In this document: piece after piece, positions 1 to 9,288 of the stretch
Layout: every line of letters starts with the position of its first letter
Position numbering within the stretch: the first letter of the stretch is position 1
From: Nitrososphaeraceae archaeon
Lineage (GTDB): Archaea; Thermoproteota; Nitrososphaeria; Nitrososphaerales; Nitrososphaeraceae
Length of the DNA stretch: 40,959 nucleotides
Direction: 5' to 3'
Assembly: GCA_025922715.1 (NCBI GenBank)
Contig: JAICHH010000003.1
Span: 1-40,959 of the forward strand
Translations under genes and position numbers: made by a program
Notes under the pieces: model-generated
Database searches by the model: none
Told to the model about the DNA's origin: nothing
Seen by the model: only the letters and a program-made list of their open reading frames with translations

Positions 1-543
1 AAATATACAAAAAGAAGTACCGGTAAAGACAAGAACTAGCAGAACAATATGATACACGATTTAAAGAAAATAATGGATAGTATTTACAAAGACAAAAGTA
101 AGATATCATGAAGTATATATTTTTTAATTTATTCTGTATCCAAAATTATATCAACATATTATGGCTAGAAGTGGTAAAGATACTATACTGCTAGGAAAGA
201 TTGAGAGATGATGGCAATGTAGATATGTCCAGATTTATTCATTCATAGAAATGAAAATTTACTCAATATTCTGTCTAACTGGTAAATTGGTCGAAGATAA
301 CTTGTGGGTAATACCTTTGTTTTCTTTTAAAGATATCATAACTCAATAAATCTTTGTTATTTATTTTCACAACTATATAAGTAACCTATTTATCCATTAT
401 TTCTTGAAAGACATAACATAATATAAGAGTTAATTGTCCTATTAAATTTTTTTAGCAGTTATTTTTCAATTTAAATTCTTTTAGTTATACTTATTGCTTA
501 AATGGTAGTAGTTTAACTATAATGAGAATAATTAAAATTAATA

Positions 544-1107
544 TTAAGTTTCTCTACTTTGACTAATTATTTTCAATTTGTCAAGAACTTCTAAATATTT
601 TGAAATTAGATCTAGTTTGGTATTTTGAATTAGGATATCATTCTCATTCTCTAAAGTTGTTATCAAAAAGTTAATTTTATCTGTGATTATTTTTGTAGAG
701 ATTGTATTGGTTATGCTAGAGTCAAAAACAGTCGGAACTTTAAATTCCTTCTTCTTTGATAAATTAAAATCTTGAATAGGAGGCAGCTCCGGCTGTGGCT
801 GTGGCTGTTGCTGCTGCTGTTGCTGCTGCAGTTGCTGCTGCTCTTCTTCTATCTGCTTTGTCATCCCATCATTATTTGTTTTCTCTTTTATTATTCTTCC
901 ACAACTAACGCATACAGTCTCTTCTTTATAACGTACCTGAACACCTCTACATTTAGCACATGACTCGCTAAGTAAAGTACCTCCTTTTAATAACAGATCA
1001 GCAGCACTTTTAATATTACTGCTACCTTTTTTACTCTTATCCTCCTCATCTGCAGATTTACCGTTAGACATTGTAATACTATTGCTATATAGAGAGTGAG
1101 AAGACAT
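544..1107 (-). CDS. Sjogren's syndrome/scleroderma autoantigen 1 (p27)-like zinc-ribbon protein with polyQ/PQ tract
   Basis: ORF; motif AADLLLKGGTLLSESCAKCRGVQVRYKEETVCVSCGR typical of the UPF0148/autoantigen p27 zinc-ribbon family; internal Q-run followed by PQPQPQP. Confidence 0.75.
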   Translation of the reverse strand: MSSHSLYSNSITMSNGKSADEEDKSKKGSSNIKSAADLLLKGGTLLSESCAKCRGVQVRYKEETVCVSCGRIIKEKTNNDGMTKQIEEEQQQLQQQQQQQQPQPQPELPPIQDFNLSKKKEFKVPTVFDSSITNTISTKIITDKINFLITTLENENDILIQNTKLDLISKYLEVLDKLKIISQSRET

Positions 1108-1265
1108 TATTTAATTTTTTTTTATGTAAATGTATTTGTTTTGTTATTTGTTGTTGTTTTTATTTTTATTGTTATTATTATTATTGTTTGAATTTAGTAT
1201 TTCAATTTGATTTTTTGTTTATTTTTTTTAAAAAAACAAAAAGACACATAACTAGAAAAATATGA

Positions 1266-2042
1266 TTAGTATATTATATTGGTAGCCCCAAATCCTTCCC
1301 TTATTGTTCTATTTGTACTCATATTATAATTATAAATTTTTGAGGAATAATCTTGTAAAACAGGCATCATATTCTCTATTGTTTTACTTAGATAAAAACC
1401 AGGACAATCGCCAGTAAATTGAAAAGTTGCATGAACTAATGGTCTGTTATTATATGATTCCATCCACGATGCAAAAGGATACAACCAGCATACACCTGGT
1501 TTTCCCTCTTGAATTTGACAACTGCCTTGATTATCTAAAAATCGGCATTTTATAGGTTTTCCGTCTTCTTCATCAGTCTCATTTTCCTTTCGCTTTAATG
1601 AAATCATAGTTAGATGAGTAATTAAATTTCCATAAGATCCGGGTTCATTCCAAGAGGATATTTTTGTTTCTTTATTCAGAAATTCATTGATAGATTTATA
1701 ATTCAATTTACTTTTTAGGGTATAAAGGTCATCTTTAGTTAAAGGTAATCTTCCCTGTTTTTCACAACAGTTATGACAATCAGGCCACAGGCAGTTCCAA
1801 AGAACAAATAGATCATCATTTGACAGTTTTGGGATATGAAAAATTACCTGATTCACTTTCACTGTGGTATCTACCACATCTCTTCTTCTACCTAGATGAA
1901 GATCATAGATAGGCTTTTCAATATTCCATTTTTTTGAGAGCTCGTCGATAGAAGATTTTATTGTTGGTGTTGTTGTTGTTGTTTCCTGATTCTGGTCGTG
2001 ATGATGATGATGATGGTGATGGTGATCCTGTTGCTGTCCCAT
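1266..2042 (-). CDS. YkgJ-family Fe-S/zinc cysteine-cluster protein with N-terminal polyhistidine tract
   Basis: ORF; CLWPDCHNCCEKQG ... CRFLDNQGSCQIQEGKPGVCWLYPF cysteine pattern; N-term HHHHHHHHH. Confidence 0.65.
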   Translation of the reverse strand: MGQQQDHHHHHHHHHDQNQETTTTTPTIKSSIDELSKKWNIEKPIYDLHLGRRRDVVDTTVKVNQVIFHIPKLSNDDLFVLWNCLWPDCHNCCEKQGRLPLTKDDLYTLKSKLNYKSINEFLNKETKISSWNEPGSYGNLITHLTMISLKRKENETDEEDGKPIKCRFLDNQGSCQIQEGKPGVCWLYPFASWMESYNNRPLVHATFQFTGDCPGFYLSKTIENMMPVLQDYSSKIYNYNMSTNRTIREGFGATNIIY

Positions 2043-2226
2043 ATAGTTACTATAAGGAATAAAGACCTTTAAGTTTAATGATCGCTCCCTTCTAGTACTG
2101 CTGGTTTTGTTTTTGTAGTCTCTCTGCAGAATAAAAAAAGTTTCTATAGGATATTATCTATCTAGTTATCAAACAAACAAAGTAAACGACAAACAAATCC
2201 ACACACATACACAGCACCATATAAAA

Positions 2227-4116
2227 TTATAACAGTTTGATTGCTTCTGGAACTAGCAAATATTGACACTGAATATTAAGAATCTTATTTACAGATGATG
2301 CCAAGTTCTGTACTCTAGGTTTTTCACCGTGATTTATTATCACTCTTTTCAGTTTTGGTTTTAATCTACTAATATATGCGAGAAGTTGATTATAGTCACT
2401 ATGGTTGCTAAATCCATGAATAGATTCAATCTTGCATTTTAACTTTAACTTTTGTTGCCCATTTATTGTTACTTCAGTATGTCCTGTTTGAATTTCCTTA
2501 CCAAGTGTTCCTGTTACTTGGTTTGAAATAAGTATTAGTTTACTAAGAGGGTCATTGTGAATTTGCTTTAAAAATTTTACAGACAGACCACCATTCAGCA
2601 TAGATGATGGGACAAGTATTATTCCTGGTTTATCTAGTTTAGATTTTGAAGTGAGTACTTTCAGATTTTTATAATTAAAAATCGAGACATTTTCATTCAA
2701 AATTTTTGTTTTAATTTCTTTTGACAAATAGTCAGAATATAATTCATGTATATATGTTGCTTCTAGTATGGACTTGTCCACGAAGATCTCAGCCGATGGT
2801 TCTAATGAACCAAGCTCTTGATATTTTGTTAAGGTATAGATAAGCTCTTGTGAAAGACCTATAATTGGAACTGGAATGAGAACTCTACCACCCTCTCTAA
2901 GAGTTTGATTAATACTTTCTACCAAAATTGGATCTGTCTCTTCACGTTTATGAGGTAAATCTTTACTTCCAAAAGTACCTTCAATAATAAGTGTTTCGAC
3001 TCTGGGAAAATTCCAAGATGCATTTTCAAGTAAATTAGTCTTCCCAAACTTGAGATCTCCTGTATACACTAGATTATGATTTCCATTTCCAATATGTAAA
3101 TGAATAGATGTAGATCCTAATATGTGTCCAGAATTATATAATACAAGTTTTACATCTGGTGATATATCGGTAACTACACCGATAGATAAAGGCATAGTAT
3201 GGATTATTACATTTGTTATATCTTCTTCCGAATAGATCTCATGGTTTTTATGATAATCAAGGAAAAGAAGGATCATTAAAGGTAATGTTGGTTCAGTACA
3301 ATAAACAGGTCCTCTATAGCCATATTTGTATAGAAATGGAAGAAAACCTATATGATCGATATGAGCATGAGTTATTATAACTGCATCAATTTCATCTAAA
3401 GTGAATCCTGTCATATCAAATCGTGGAAAATAATTTACAGCTTTTTCATCAAGAGTATTTATTCCACAATCAAGTAATATTTTACTTTCTTTAGTAACAA
3501 CTAATAAACATGATCTGCCAATCTCACCAAATCCCCCCAATGTAACGATACTGGCTTCAAAATTACTAGGACTTAATTTTGGTCTGAAAACTTTGTCCCC
3601 AACTTCTTTATAGAATTTTATCCTATAGTCAGTGGAATTATCCAAAACTTTATCAATAAATTGGATTGTAGGAAGTTTTACTGTGGATTTTCTTAACTTA
3701 ATTTTCCAACCGGTTTCACTGACTAAATCCAATAAAATGGCATTTTCAATTTGATTTTTCATTTCAGATGAATTACTGATATAGATTGTAAGTTCACCCA
3801 AGGCATCATCAAAAAAAATTCCAGTAGTTTTAACCTTTAAAGGCAGGAGACGATTCTGAATAATTCGGGTAGAATCATTTCTTGATTTGCGAATCGATTC
3901 ATCGCTTCGTATTACTACTCTCTTTCTAATTATATTGACCATATTAGAAAGGATTTGGGAGTTTTCTATCAAAAATCTAGGGTTTTTACTGTATAGCGCT
4001 ATACTAGGTCCTTCATATTCTATCTTAGTCAGACCTGATTCCTTTGGTAAGCTTTTTAGTATAGTAGCCATGATATTCTGACTAGATTGTTCATTATCAA
4101 AATTAGTAAATTCCAT
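2227..4116 (-). CDS. aCPSF1/FttA-type KH plus metallo-beta-lactamase/beta-CASP ribonuclease (transcription termination factor family)
   Basis: 629-aa ORF; HAHIDHIG metallo-beta-lactamase motif, N-terminal KH-like region, beta-CASP/C-terminal histidine motifs (IHGFSNHSDYNQL, INHGE). Confidence 0.9.
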   Translation of the reverse strand: MEFTNFDNEQSSQNIMATILKSLPKESGLTKIEYEGPSIALYSKNPRFLIENSQILSNMVNIIRKRVVIRSDESIRKSRNDSTRIIQNRLLPLKVKTTGIFFDDALGELTIYISNSSEMKNQIENAILLDLVSETGWKIKLRKSTVKLPTIQFIDKVLDNSTDYRIKFYKEVGDKVFRPKLSPSNFEASIVTLGGFGEIGRSCLLVVTKESKILLDCGINTLDEKAVNYFPRFDMTGFTLDEIDAVIITHAHIDHIGFLPFLYKYGYRGPVYCTEPTLPLMILLFLDYHKNHEIYSEEDITNVIIHTMPLSIGVVTDISPDVKLVLYNSGHILGSTSIHLHIGNGNHNLVYTGDLKFGKTNLLENASWNFPRVETLIIEGTFGSKDLPHKREETDPILVESINQTLREGGRVLIPVPIIGLSQELIYTLTKYQELGSLEPSAEIFVDKSILEATYIHELYSDYLSKEIKTKILNENVSIFNYKNLKVLTSKSKLDKPGIILVPSSMLNGGLSVKFLKQIHNDPLSKLILISNQVTGTLGKEIQTGHTEVTINGQQKLKLKCKIESIHGFSNHSDYNQLLAYISRLKPKLKRVIINHGEKPRVQNLASSVNKILNIQCQYLLVPEAIKLL

Positions 4117-4285
4117 CTTTAGTTCCTTCAGTTTAATATAATATACCTCAGTTTTCTGATTGAAATATAAATTGATTGCGATTAATTAGTAGAGAGAATT
4201 CATTTATGTTTTTAAATAAAGCCAAAAAAAATAATATTGAAATAGTAATATATAATAAATTCATTGTAAAGACAGGTTAGATAGT

Positions 4286-4573
4286 ATGGATGTAGAAACC
4301 AATAGAGAAAATACAGCTCGTGACAGACCTAACGAAAATAATTCAGGGAACGAAACAGGTTTCAGAAAGTTTAGATCTTTTAGAATTCCAGTTAAAGTCG
4401 GGGAAGAGTATGATGTAAAAATTGAAGCAATGAGTAAAAGAGGAGACGCTGGTGTTGCTAAAATTGAAGGAATGGTAATATTTGTAGCTAACACAAAAGA
4501 GGGTGACGAAGTTAAAATAAAAATCAGCAGAGTAGGAATGGGTTATGCTATAGCAGAAGTTGTCCAACAATGA
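4286..4573 (+). CDS. TRAM-domain small RNA-binding protein
   Basis: 95-aa ORF; PVKVGEEYDVKIEAMSKRGDAGVAKIEGMVIFVANTKEGDEVKIKISRVGMGYAIAEVV = canonical TRAM domain. Confidence 0.9.
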   Translation: MDVETNRENTARDRPNENNSGNETGFRKFRSFRIPVKVGEEYDVKIEAMSKRGDAGVAKIEGMVIFVANTKEGDEVKIKISRVGMGYAIAEVVQQ

Positions 4574-4642
4574 CGACGATTATTAGTTTAATAACAAATT
4601 TGTCTTTAGCTATTAAATTTAAGAAATATATTTATTTTATTT

Positions 4643-4717
4643 ATAATTAAAATTATTTGAATAAAGACAGAAAGAAAGAAATAATTAAAATTATTTGAAT
4701 AAAGACAGAAAGAAAGA
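4643..4717. repeat. 38-bp tandem duplication upstream of the G1P dehydrogenase gene
   Basis: ataattaaaattatttgaataaagacagaaagaaaga at 4643 and again at 4681 (period 38; 37 bases identical). Confidence 0.95.
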
Positions 4718-4720
4718 TAT

Positions 4721-5779
4721 TTGAACTCTAATAGTCATTTGATGGAGCTACCAAGGAAAATTCTTGTAGGAGACAATGTAATTTCAGACCTTGGGAATTT
4801 TATAATGGATATCAATAATGGAATATCTAGTGTCATTATAATTAGTGGTGAAACTGTAAGGAACAAGATTGAAGATAACATTAAAAAATCATTTGAGAAA
4901 TCTCATATTAGAAATTACTGGTTTATTAGAAAAGATGCCTCTTTTGAAACAGTATCTAAAATCAAAATAGAGATAGAAGGATTAAAACCTGATATAATAC
5001 TTGGGATTGGAGGAGGAAAATCAGTTGATGTTGGAAAGATGATTGCATATTCTATAAAAAAACCATTTATAAGTATTCCCACATCTGCGTCTCATGACGG
5101 TATTTCAAGTCCATTTGTGTCTTTAAAAGGGTCAAATAAACCTTATTCTATTAAAGTAAATACACCAATAGGAATCTTGGCAGATATTAAATTAATTTCT
5201 GAAGCACCTCCTAGGTTATTGTCAAGTGGTTGTGGAGATTTAATAGGTAAACTCACTGCTGTTAAAGATTGGGAATTAGCAAGAGATGATAACAATGAAT
5301 ATTTCGGAGCCTATTCTGCTTATCTAGCAAAATTAAGTGCGGATATCATCATGAATAAATCAAAAGAATTATTATTAAATGAATCTGGAGTTAGAACTAT
5401 CATAGAGGCGTTAATAAGTGCAGGTGTTGCTGCAGGGATAGCTGGTAGTAGCCGTCCTTGTTCTGGATCGGAACATCTTTTCAGCCACGCTCTGGAGTTT
5501 ATTACACACGGTAATTGTGGTCTCCATGGAGAAAGGGTAGGGCTCGGGACGATAATCATGTCCAAGCTGTATGGTATGGATTTCGAAGCAATTATAGCTG
5601 TTCTAGAAAATGTTAAAGCTCCAGTCAAAGCTAATCAATTAAATTTAACTGAAAAAGATGTTGTTCAATCATTGTTAATTGCTCAAGATTTGAGACCTGA
5701 AAGATATACTATATTAAGTAAAACAAAACTTGATAAAAAAACAGCATCTGAATTAGCAAAATCAGCAAAGGTCATTTAA
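4721..5779 (+). CDS. egsA: sn-glycerol-1-phosphate dehydrogenase (archaeal lipid backbone synthesis); start may instead be ATG at 4742
   Basis: 352-aa ORF; LPRKILVGDNVISDLG, GIGGGKSVDVGKMIAY, SIPTSASHDGISSPF, GSEHLFSHALE, HGERVGLGT motifs. Confidence 0.93.
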   Translation: MNSNSHLMELPRKILVGDNVISDLGNFIMDINNGISSVIIISGETVRNKIEDNIKKSFEKSHIRNYWFIRKDASFETVSKIKIEIEGLKPDIILGIGGGKSVDVGKMIAYSIKKPFISIPTSASHDGISSPFVSLKGSNKPYSIKVNTPIGILADIKLISEAPPRLLSSGCGDLIGKLTAVKDWELARDDNNEYFGAYSAYLAKLSADIIMNKSKELLLNESGVRTIIEALISAGVAAGIAGSSRPCSGSEHLFSHALEFITHGNCGLHGERVGLGTIIMSKLYGMDFEAIIAVLENVKAPVKANQLNLTEKDVVQSLLIAQDLRPERYTILSKTKLDKKTASELAKSAKVI

Positions 5780-5927
5780 GAAAGAAATTAAATTAAAGTG
5801 TATTGTACTATACAACCTATTCTCTTTATTTACTAAATAAAAGTAATAAAATAATTATTTAAGAGGAGATTGCTAAAAAGATAAAATAGTATAAAAAATA
5901 AAATAGTATTTTGATTTTTTATTATTA

Positions 5928-6779
5928 TTATACTGTTTTGTTTTCAGATTTGGATGCAGTTTCTGATCTGAGGGAAGTATCGGATCTGGGGGAAGTATTA
6001 GATGTTACAGTTTGGTTCGCTGGAGTAGATGATGATTCAGCAGTCTCGTTGGCTGGAGTAGATGATGATGGTGGTGGTGAAGAAGAGTCTTTTGCTTTTT
6101 GTGATAAGTATACTTCTTGAAATGTTATTTTATTTAGACCATCTATAAACTTGAAAATATCTGCAGTGACTGCCTTTTTGATTATTTGCAATCCATCCAA
6201 TAAAGAAATATCTTCAGATAACTCAATTACTACGGTGTCATCATTATATTCGAATTTTGCCTTTTCATCATCTAGTGGAAGTCGTCTCTTTAACAAATAT
6301 TTGATTTTATCATCATTTGATTCAATCTTTTTAACAACATTTACATCATAAACTAGTACTCTACTTGCAAGTCTATGATTATAATCAATCTGGACACGGC
6401 CTGAACCTATATATCGAATAATTCCGGTTCGATCATCCAACTCTACAACATCACCTACCTTTATTTCGTTAGCCTTTTCACCTAATTTTCTTTGTGGAAT
6501 CATTCTTACCTTGTTTGTATCCCTTTCACCAAAACCTTTATCTGGAGAAATTTCAATTGAAAGTTTTTGACCTACATCTGTACTAGTCAGGGCTTCATCT
6601 AGGCCCTTTAATACCCAGCCTTCTCCTACTGAAATGAGTCTTGGTTCGTATGTTCTAGTAGGATCGTATAGATTGGATTTTTTTGCATCTTCTTCAATAG
6701 TTGTTTCAAAAATTTCCCCATTATCTTTGATTCGTGCAGTATAATCTAATAATATTAAAGATCCTTTATCAAAAGTCAT
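5928..6779 (-). CDS. FKBP-type (SlyD-like) peptidyl-prolyl isomerase with Ser/Thr-rich C-terminal tail
   Basis: MTFDKGSLILLDYTARIKDNGEIFETT...GEGWVLKGLDEAL...ISPDKGFGERD; tail with SSSTPANET/SSSTPANQT repeats. Confidence 0.88.
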   Translation of the reverse strand: MTFDKGSLILLDYTARIKDNGEIFETTIEEDAKKSNLYDPTRTYEPRLISVGEGWVLKGLDEALTSTDVGQKLSIEISPDKGFGERDTNKVRMIPQRKLGEKANEIKVGDVVELDDRTGIIRYIGSGRVQIDYNHRLASRVLVYDVNVVKKIESNDDKIKYLLKRRLPLDDEKAKFEYNDDTVVIELSEDISLLDGLQIIKKAVTADIFKFIDGLNKITFQEVYLSQKAKDSSSPPPSSSTPANETAESSSTPANQTVTSNTSPRSDTSLRSETASKSENKTV

Positions 6780-6841
6780 AAAAATCGCTATTTATATACC
6801 CTATATTAAGTTTGACAAATAATAAATTAGACTTAAATTAT

Positions 6842-8008
6842 TTATAAGTTTTTCAATTTTTCTTCCGCAACAGACAATGCTTTGTCGTTTGTATTTACTC
6901 CAAGCATCTTCATAGCCGAGTAAATAGCTGATACCGTTCGCATAACATGATACCGATTTACTTCACCCATACTACCTATTCTAAATACTTTACCCTTGAG
7001 GTTTCCAAATCCCCCAGCTATTAGGACTCTAAAATCATCTGATAATAACGTTCTAAATCTCTTATCATCCATTCCCTCTAGATAGTTGAAAGCGATAATA
7101 ACATTACTCTTAGCGTCTTCTTTAGCGAAGGGAGTTAGGCCCATTGCTGTTAAACTAGAATAAAATGCATCAGCACATTGTCTGTGTCGTTGAATTCTTT
7201 TCTCAATTCCTTCTTCTATGACAAGATTCAATGCTTCATCAAATGCATAGTATAAAGGTAAGGCAGGAGTGAAGGGAGTTTCAGTATGTTCTTTATAATA
7301 CCTGAAATATCTATTTAGATTCAGATACAATATCGGTGCTGGATTTGACTGCATGTATTTTTTTGTTCTTTCATTTATAGATATTGGAGAAACTCCTGGA
7401 GGAGCCGCTAGGGCTTTTTGTGATGCAGTAATACAGATATCAACATTCCATTTATCAACAGGAAGCTCATCTCCACCTAATATAGAAACAGCATCTGCGA
7501 TAAAGAATGAGCCATATTTTCCAGAAAGATTACCTAATTTATCCATGTATCTAAGTGTAGTCCCTGTGGAAGTTTCGTTATAAACTGCATACAAAGCTTT
7601 AACATCTTTATTAACTTCAAATGCCTCCTCAATTTTTTCAATAGGAGGATTCTCTCCAAAAGGAGCATCAATTCTAATTGCAGTACCGCCCCAACTATCT
7701 ATTAAATCTGCAAGTCTTGTGCTAAATTCACCATTTACAGGAATAATTGCCTTGTCTCCTTTTTTAATCAAATTAACTACTGAAGATTCTACAGCACCAG
7801 TTCCTGAAGTAGTCAATAAAATAATATCACCGTTTGTTTCAAAAACTTTTTGAGTTTTTTCAATTATACCTCTATACAAAATTCTGAAATCTTCGCTACG
7901 ATGATTGATAACAGGAGCAAGCATAGCATTCATTACACGATTTGGAACGTTAGTAGGACCCGGAAGCATTACTAAATATTCCATATTTTCAAATAAAGTC
8001 AGTATCAC
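6842..8008 (-). CDS. Class V aminotransferase (alanine--glyoxylate / serine--pyruvate type)
   Basis: LPGPTNVPNRVMNAM, LTTSGTGAVES, ADAVSILGGDELPVDKWNVDICITASQKALAAPPG (PLP lysine). Confidence 0.88.
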   Translation of the reverse strand: MILTLFENMEYLVMLPGPTNVPNRVMNAMLAPVINHRSEDFRILYRGIIEKTQKVFETNGDIILLTTSGTGAVESSVVNLIKKGDKAIIPVNGEFSTRLADLIDSWGGTAIRIDAPFGENPPIEKIEEAFEVNKDVKALYAVYNETSTGTTLRYMDKLGNLSGKYGSFFIADAVSILGGDELPVDKWNVDICITASQKALAAPPGVSPISINERTKKYMQSNPAPILYLNLNRYFRYYKEHTETPFTPALPLYYAFDEALNLVIEEGIEKRIQRHRQCADAFYSSLTAMGLTPFAKEDAKSNVIIAFNYLEGMDDKRFRTLLSDDFRVLIAGGFGNLKGKVFRIGSMGEVNRYHVMRTVSAIYSAMKMLGVNTNDKALSVAEEKLKNL

Positions 8009-8070
8009 TGTTATTTAAAATTACTTAAATAGCATAATGAAGAACGATTTAATTATTCTAGTTAGGAAAA

Positions 8071-9180
8071 TTGAATGTCATCATCATGTTTACAGCTAGA
8101 AAAAAGAAATTATTAGAGAATGTATCTAAAATCAATTGTAAAAATATAATTTCTTGCCAACCGGAGAATATATTTTATCTAACTGGATTTTGGGGAGAAG
8201 GAGCAGTATTGATGAATCATAATACTACAAAGTTATTTACACCAACATTAGAGTATTTTCGAGCATTAGAAGATTCAAAAGAATGTGAGATTATAAAAAC
8301 TGAAAAAAGAGGAAGCGATGGCGCATTGTTATCACTCACTTCAGAATTGGACAAGAATAGCTTTTATTGTATAGATAATACCAGTTATAATTTAATAAAT
8401 CAACTTAAAGAAAAGATTGGAAATAATAAAATAATAGTTAATGAGGATCCATTTTTTAAAACTCGAATCATCAAAGACGAAATTGAGATAAAATACATAC
8501 AAAAGGCTGCTAATATCGTAGATAGACTATATGATATCTGCTTAAAAGAAATAAAGGAAGGAGTATCGGAAAGGCAATTACAGGCAATATTATTATATGA
8601 AACATTTAAAAATGGTGGTGGAATTCCTGCATACAAATCTACGTTGAATCCATTTATAATAGCAAGTGGACCAAATTCATCATTACCTCATGCAAGCGTT
8701 TCCGATAGAAGGTTTAAACGAGGAGATTTTATAGTTGTGGATCTCACTTTAAGAGTTAATGGCTATGTAGCAGATGCCACACGAACATTTGGTTTGAAGA
8801 CAATAAATCCTGAATTGAAAAAAATATATGAAATAGTAAAAGATGCTCAAAGGCTAGGCTTAACCAAATGTAGTAACAAAATAAAAATAGGAGAAGTTGA
8901 CAAAACATGCAGAGAATATATTTCTGCGAATGGATTTGTAAATGAATTTAATCATTCTACTGGCCATGGTATAGGATTAGATGTTCATGAACCACCCTGG
9001 ATTCGCCCTAACAATGAAGAACTACTTATGGATAACATGACTATTACAATAGAACCTGGAATATATCTTGAATCAAAATTTGGAGTAAGAATTGAAGATA
9101 GTATCATGATAGATAGTAAAAAAGGTAGAACAGGAATAATAAACTTTAATAAATTTGAGAAGGATTTAATTATTATTTAA
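8071..9180 (+). CDS. M24-family Xaa-Pro aminopeptidase
   Basis: HASVSDRRFKRGDFIVVDLTLRVNGYVADATRTFG, HSTGHGIGLDVHEPPWI, ITIEPGIYLESKFGVRIEDS metal ligand motifs; internal ATG at 8086 may be the real start. Confidence 0.88.
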   Translation: MNVIIMFTARKKKLLENVSKINCKNIISCQPENIFYLTGFWGEGAVLMNHNTTKLFTPTLEYFRALEDSKECEIIKTEKRGSDGALLSLTSELDKNSFYCIDNTSYNLINQLKEKIGNNKIIVNEDPFFKTRIIKDEIEIKYIQKAANIVDRLYDICLKEIKEGVSERQLQAILLYETFKNGGGIPAYKSTLNPFIIASGPNSSLPHASVSDRRFKRGDFIVVDLTLRVNGYVADATRTFGLKTINPELKKIYEIVKDAQRLGLTKCSNKIKIGEVDKTCREYISANGFVNEFNHSTGHGIGLDVHEPPWIRPNNEELLMDNMTITIEPGIYLESKFGVRIEDSIMIDSKKGRTGIINFNKFEKDLIII

Positions 9181-9288
9181 TAAAGATAAAAAATTGAAGA
9201 AAAACGTTTTATTATTATTATTATTTGTTACTTGATTCAAATTGGTTAATATCAAAATTTTTTTTGTAATATAATAACAATAATATAA

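Noticed and set aside
1-543. Possible gene or tRNA at the window start
   Set aside because: No ORF of useful length, and no tRNA-like T-loop/acceptor pairing that I could find; left unassigned (a short open frame ending at 39 could be the tail of an upstream gene).
772-963. 63-aa + strand ORF (MNRRQLRLWLWLLLLLLLLQLLLL...)
   Set aside because: Antisense reading of the polyQ tract of the 544-1107 minus-strand gene; Leu run is a repeat artefact.
4261-4570. Two minus-strand ORFs (77 and 75 aa) opposite the TRAM gene
   Set aside because: The + strand TRAM protein has a clear family signature; these are antisense shadows.
5320-5628. 102-aa minus-strand ORF
   Set aside because: Fully inside the confident egsA CDS on the other strand; no recognisable domain.
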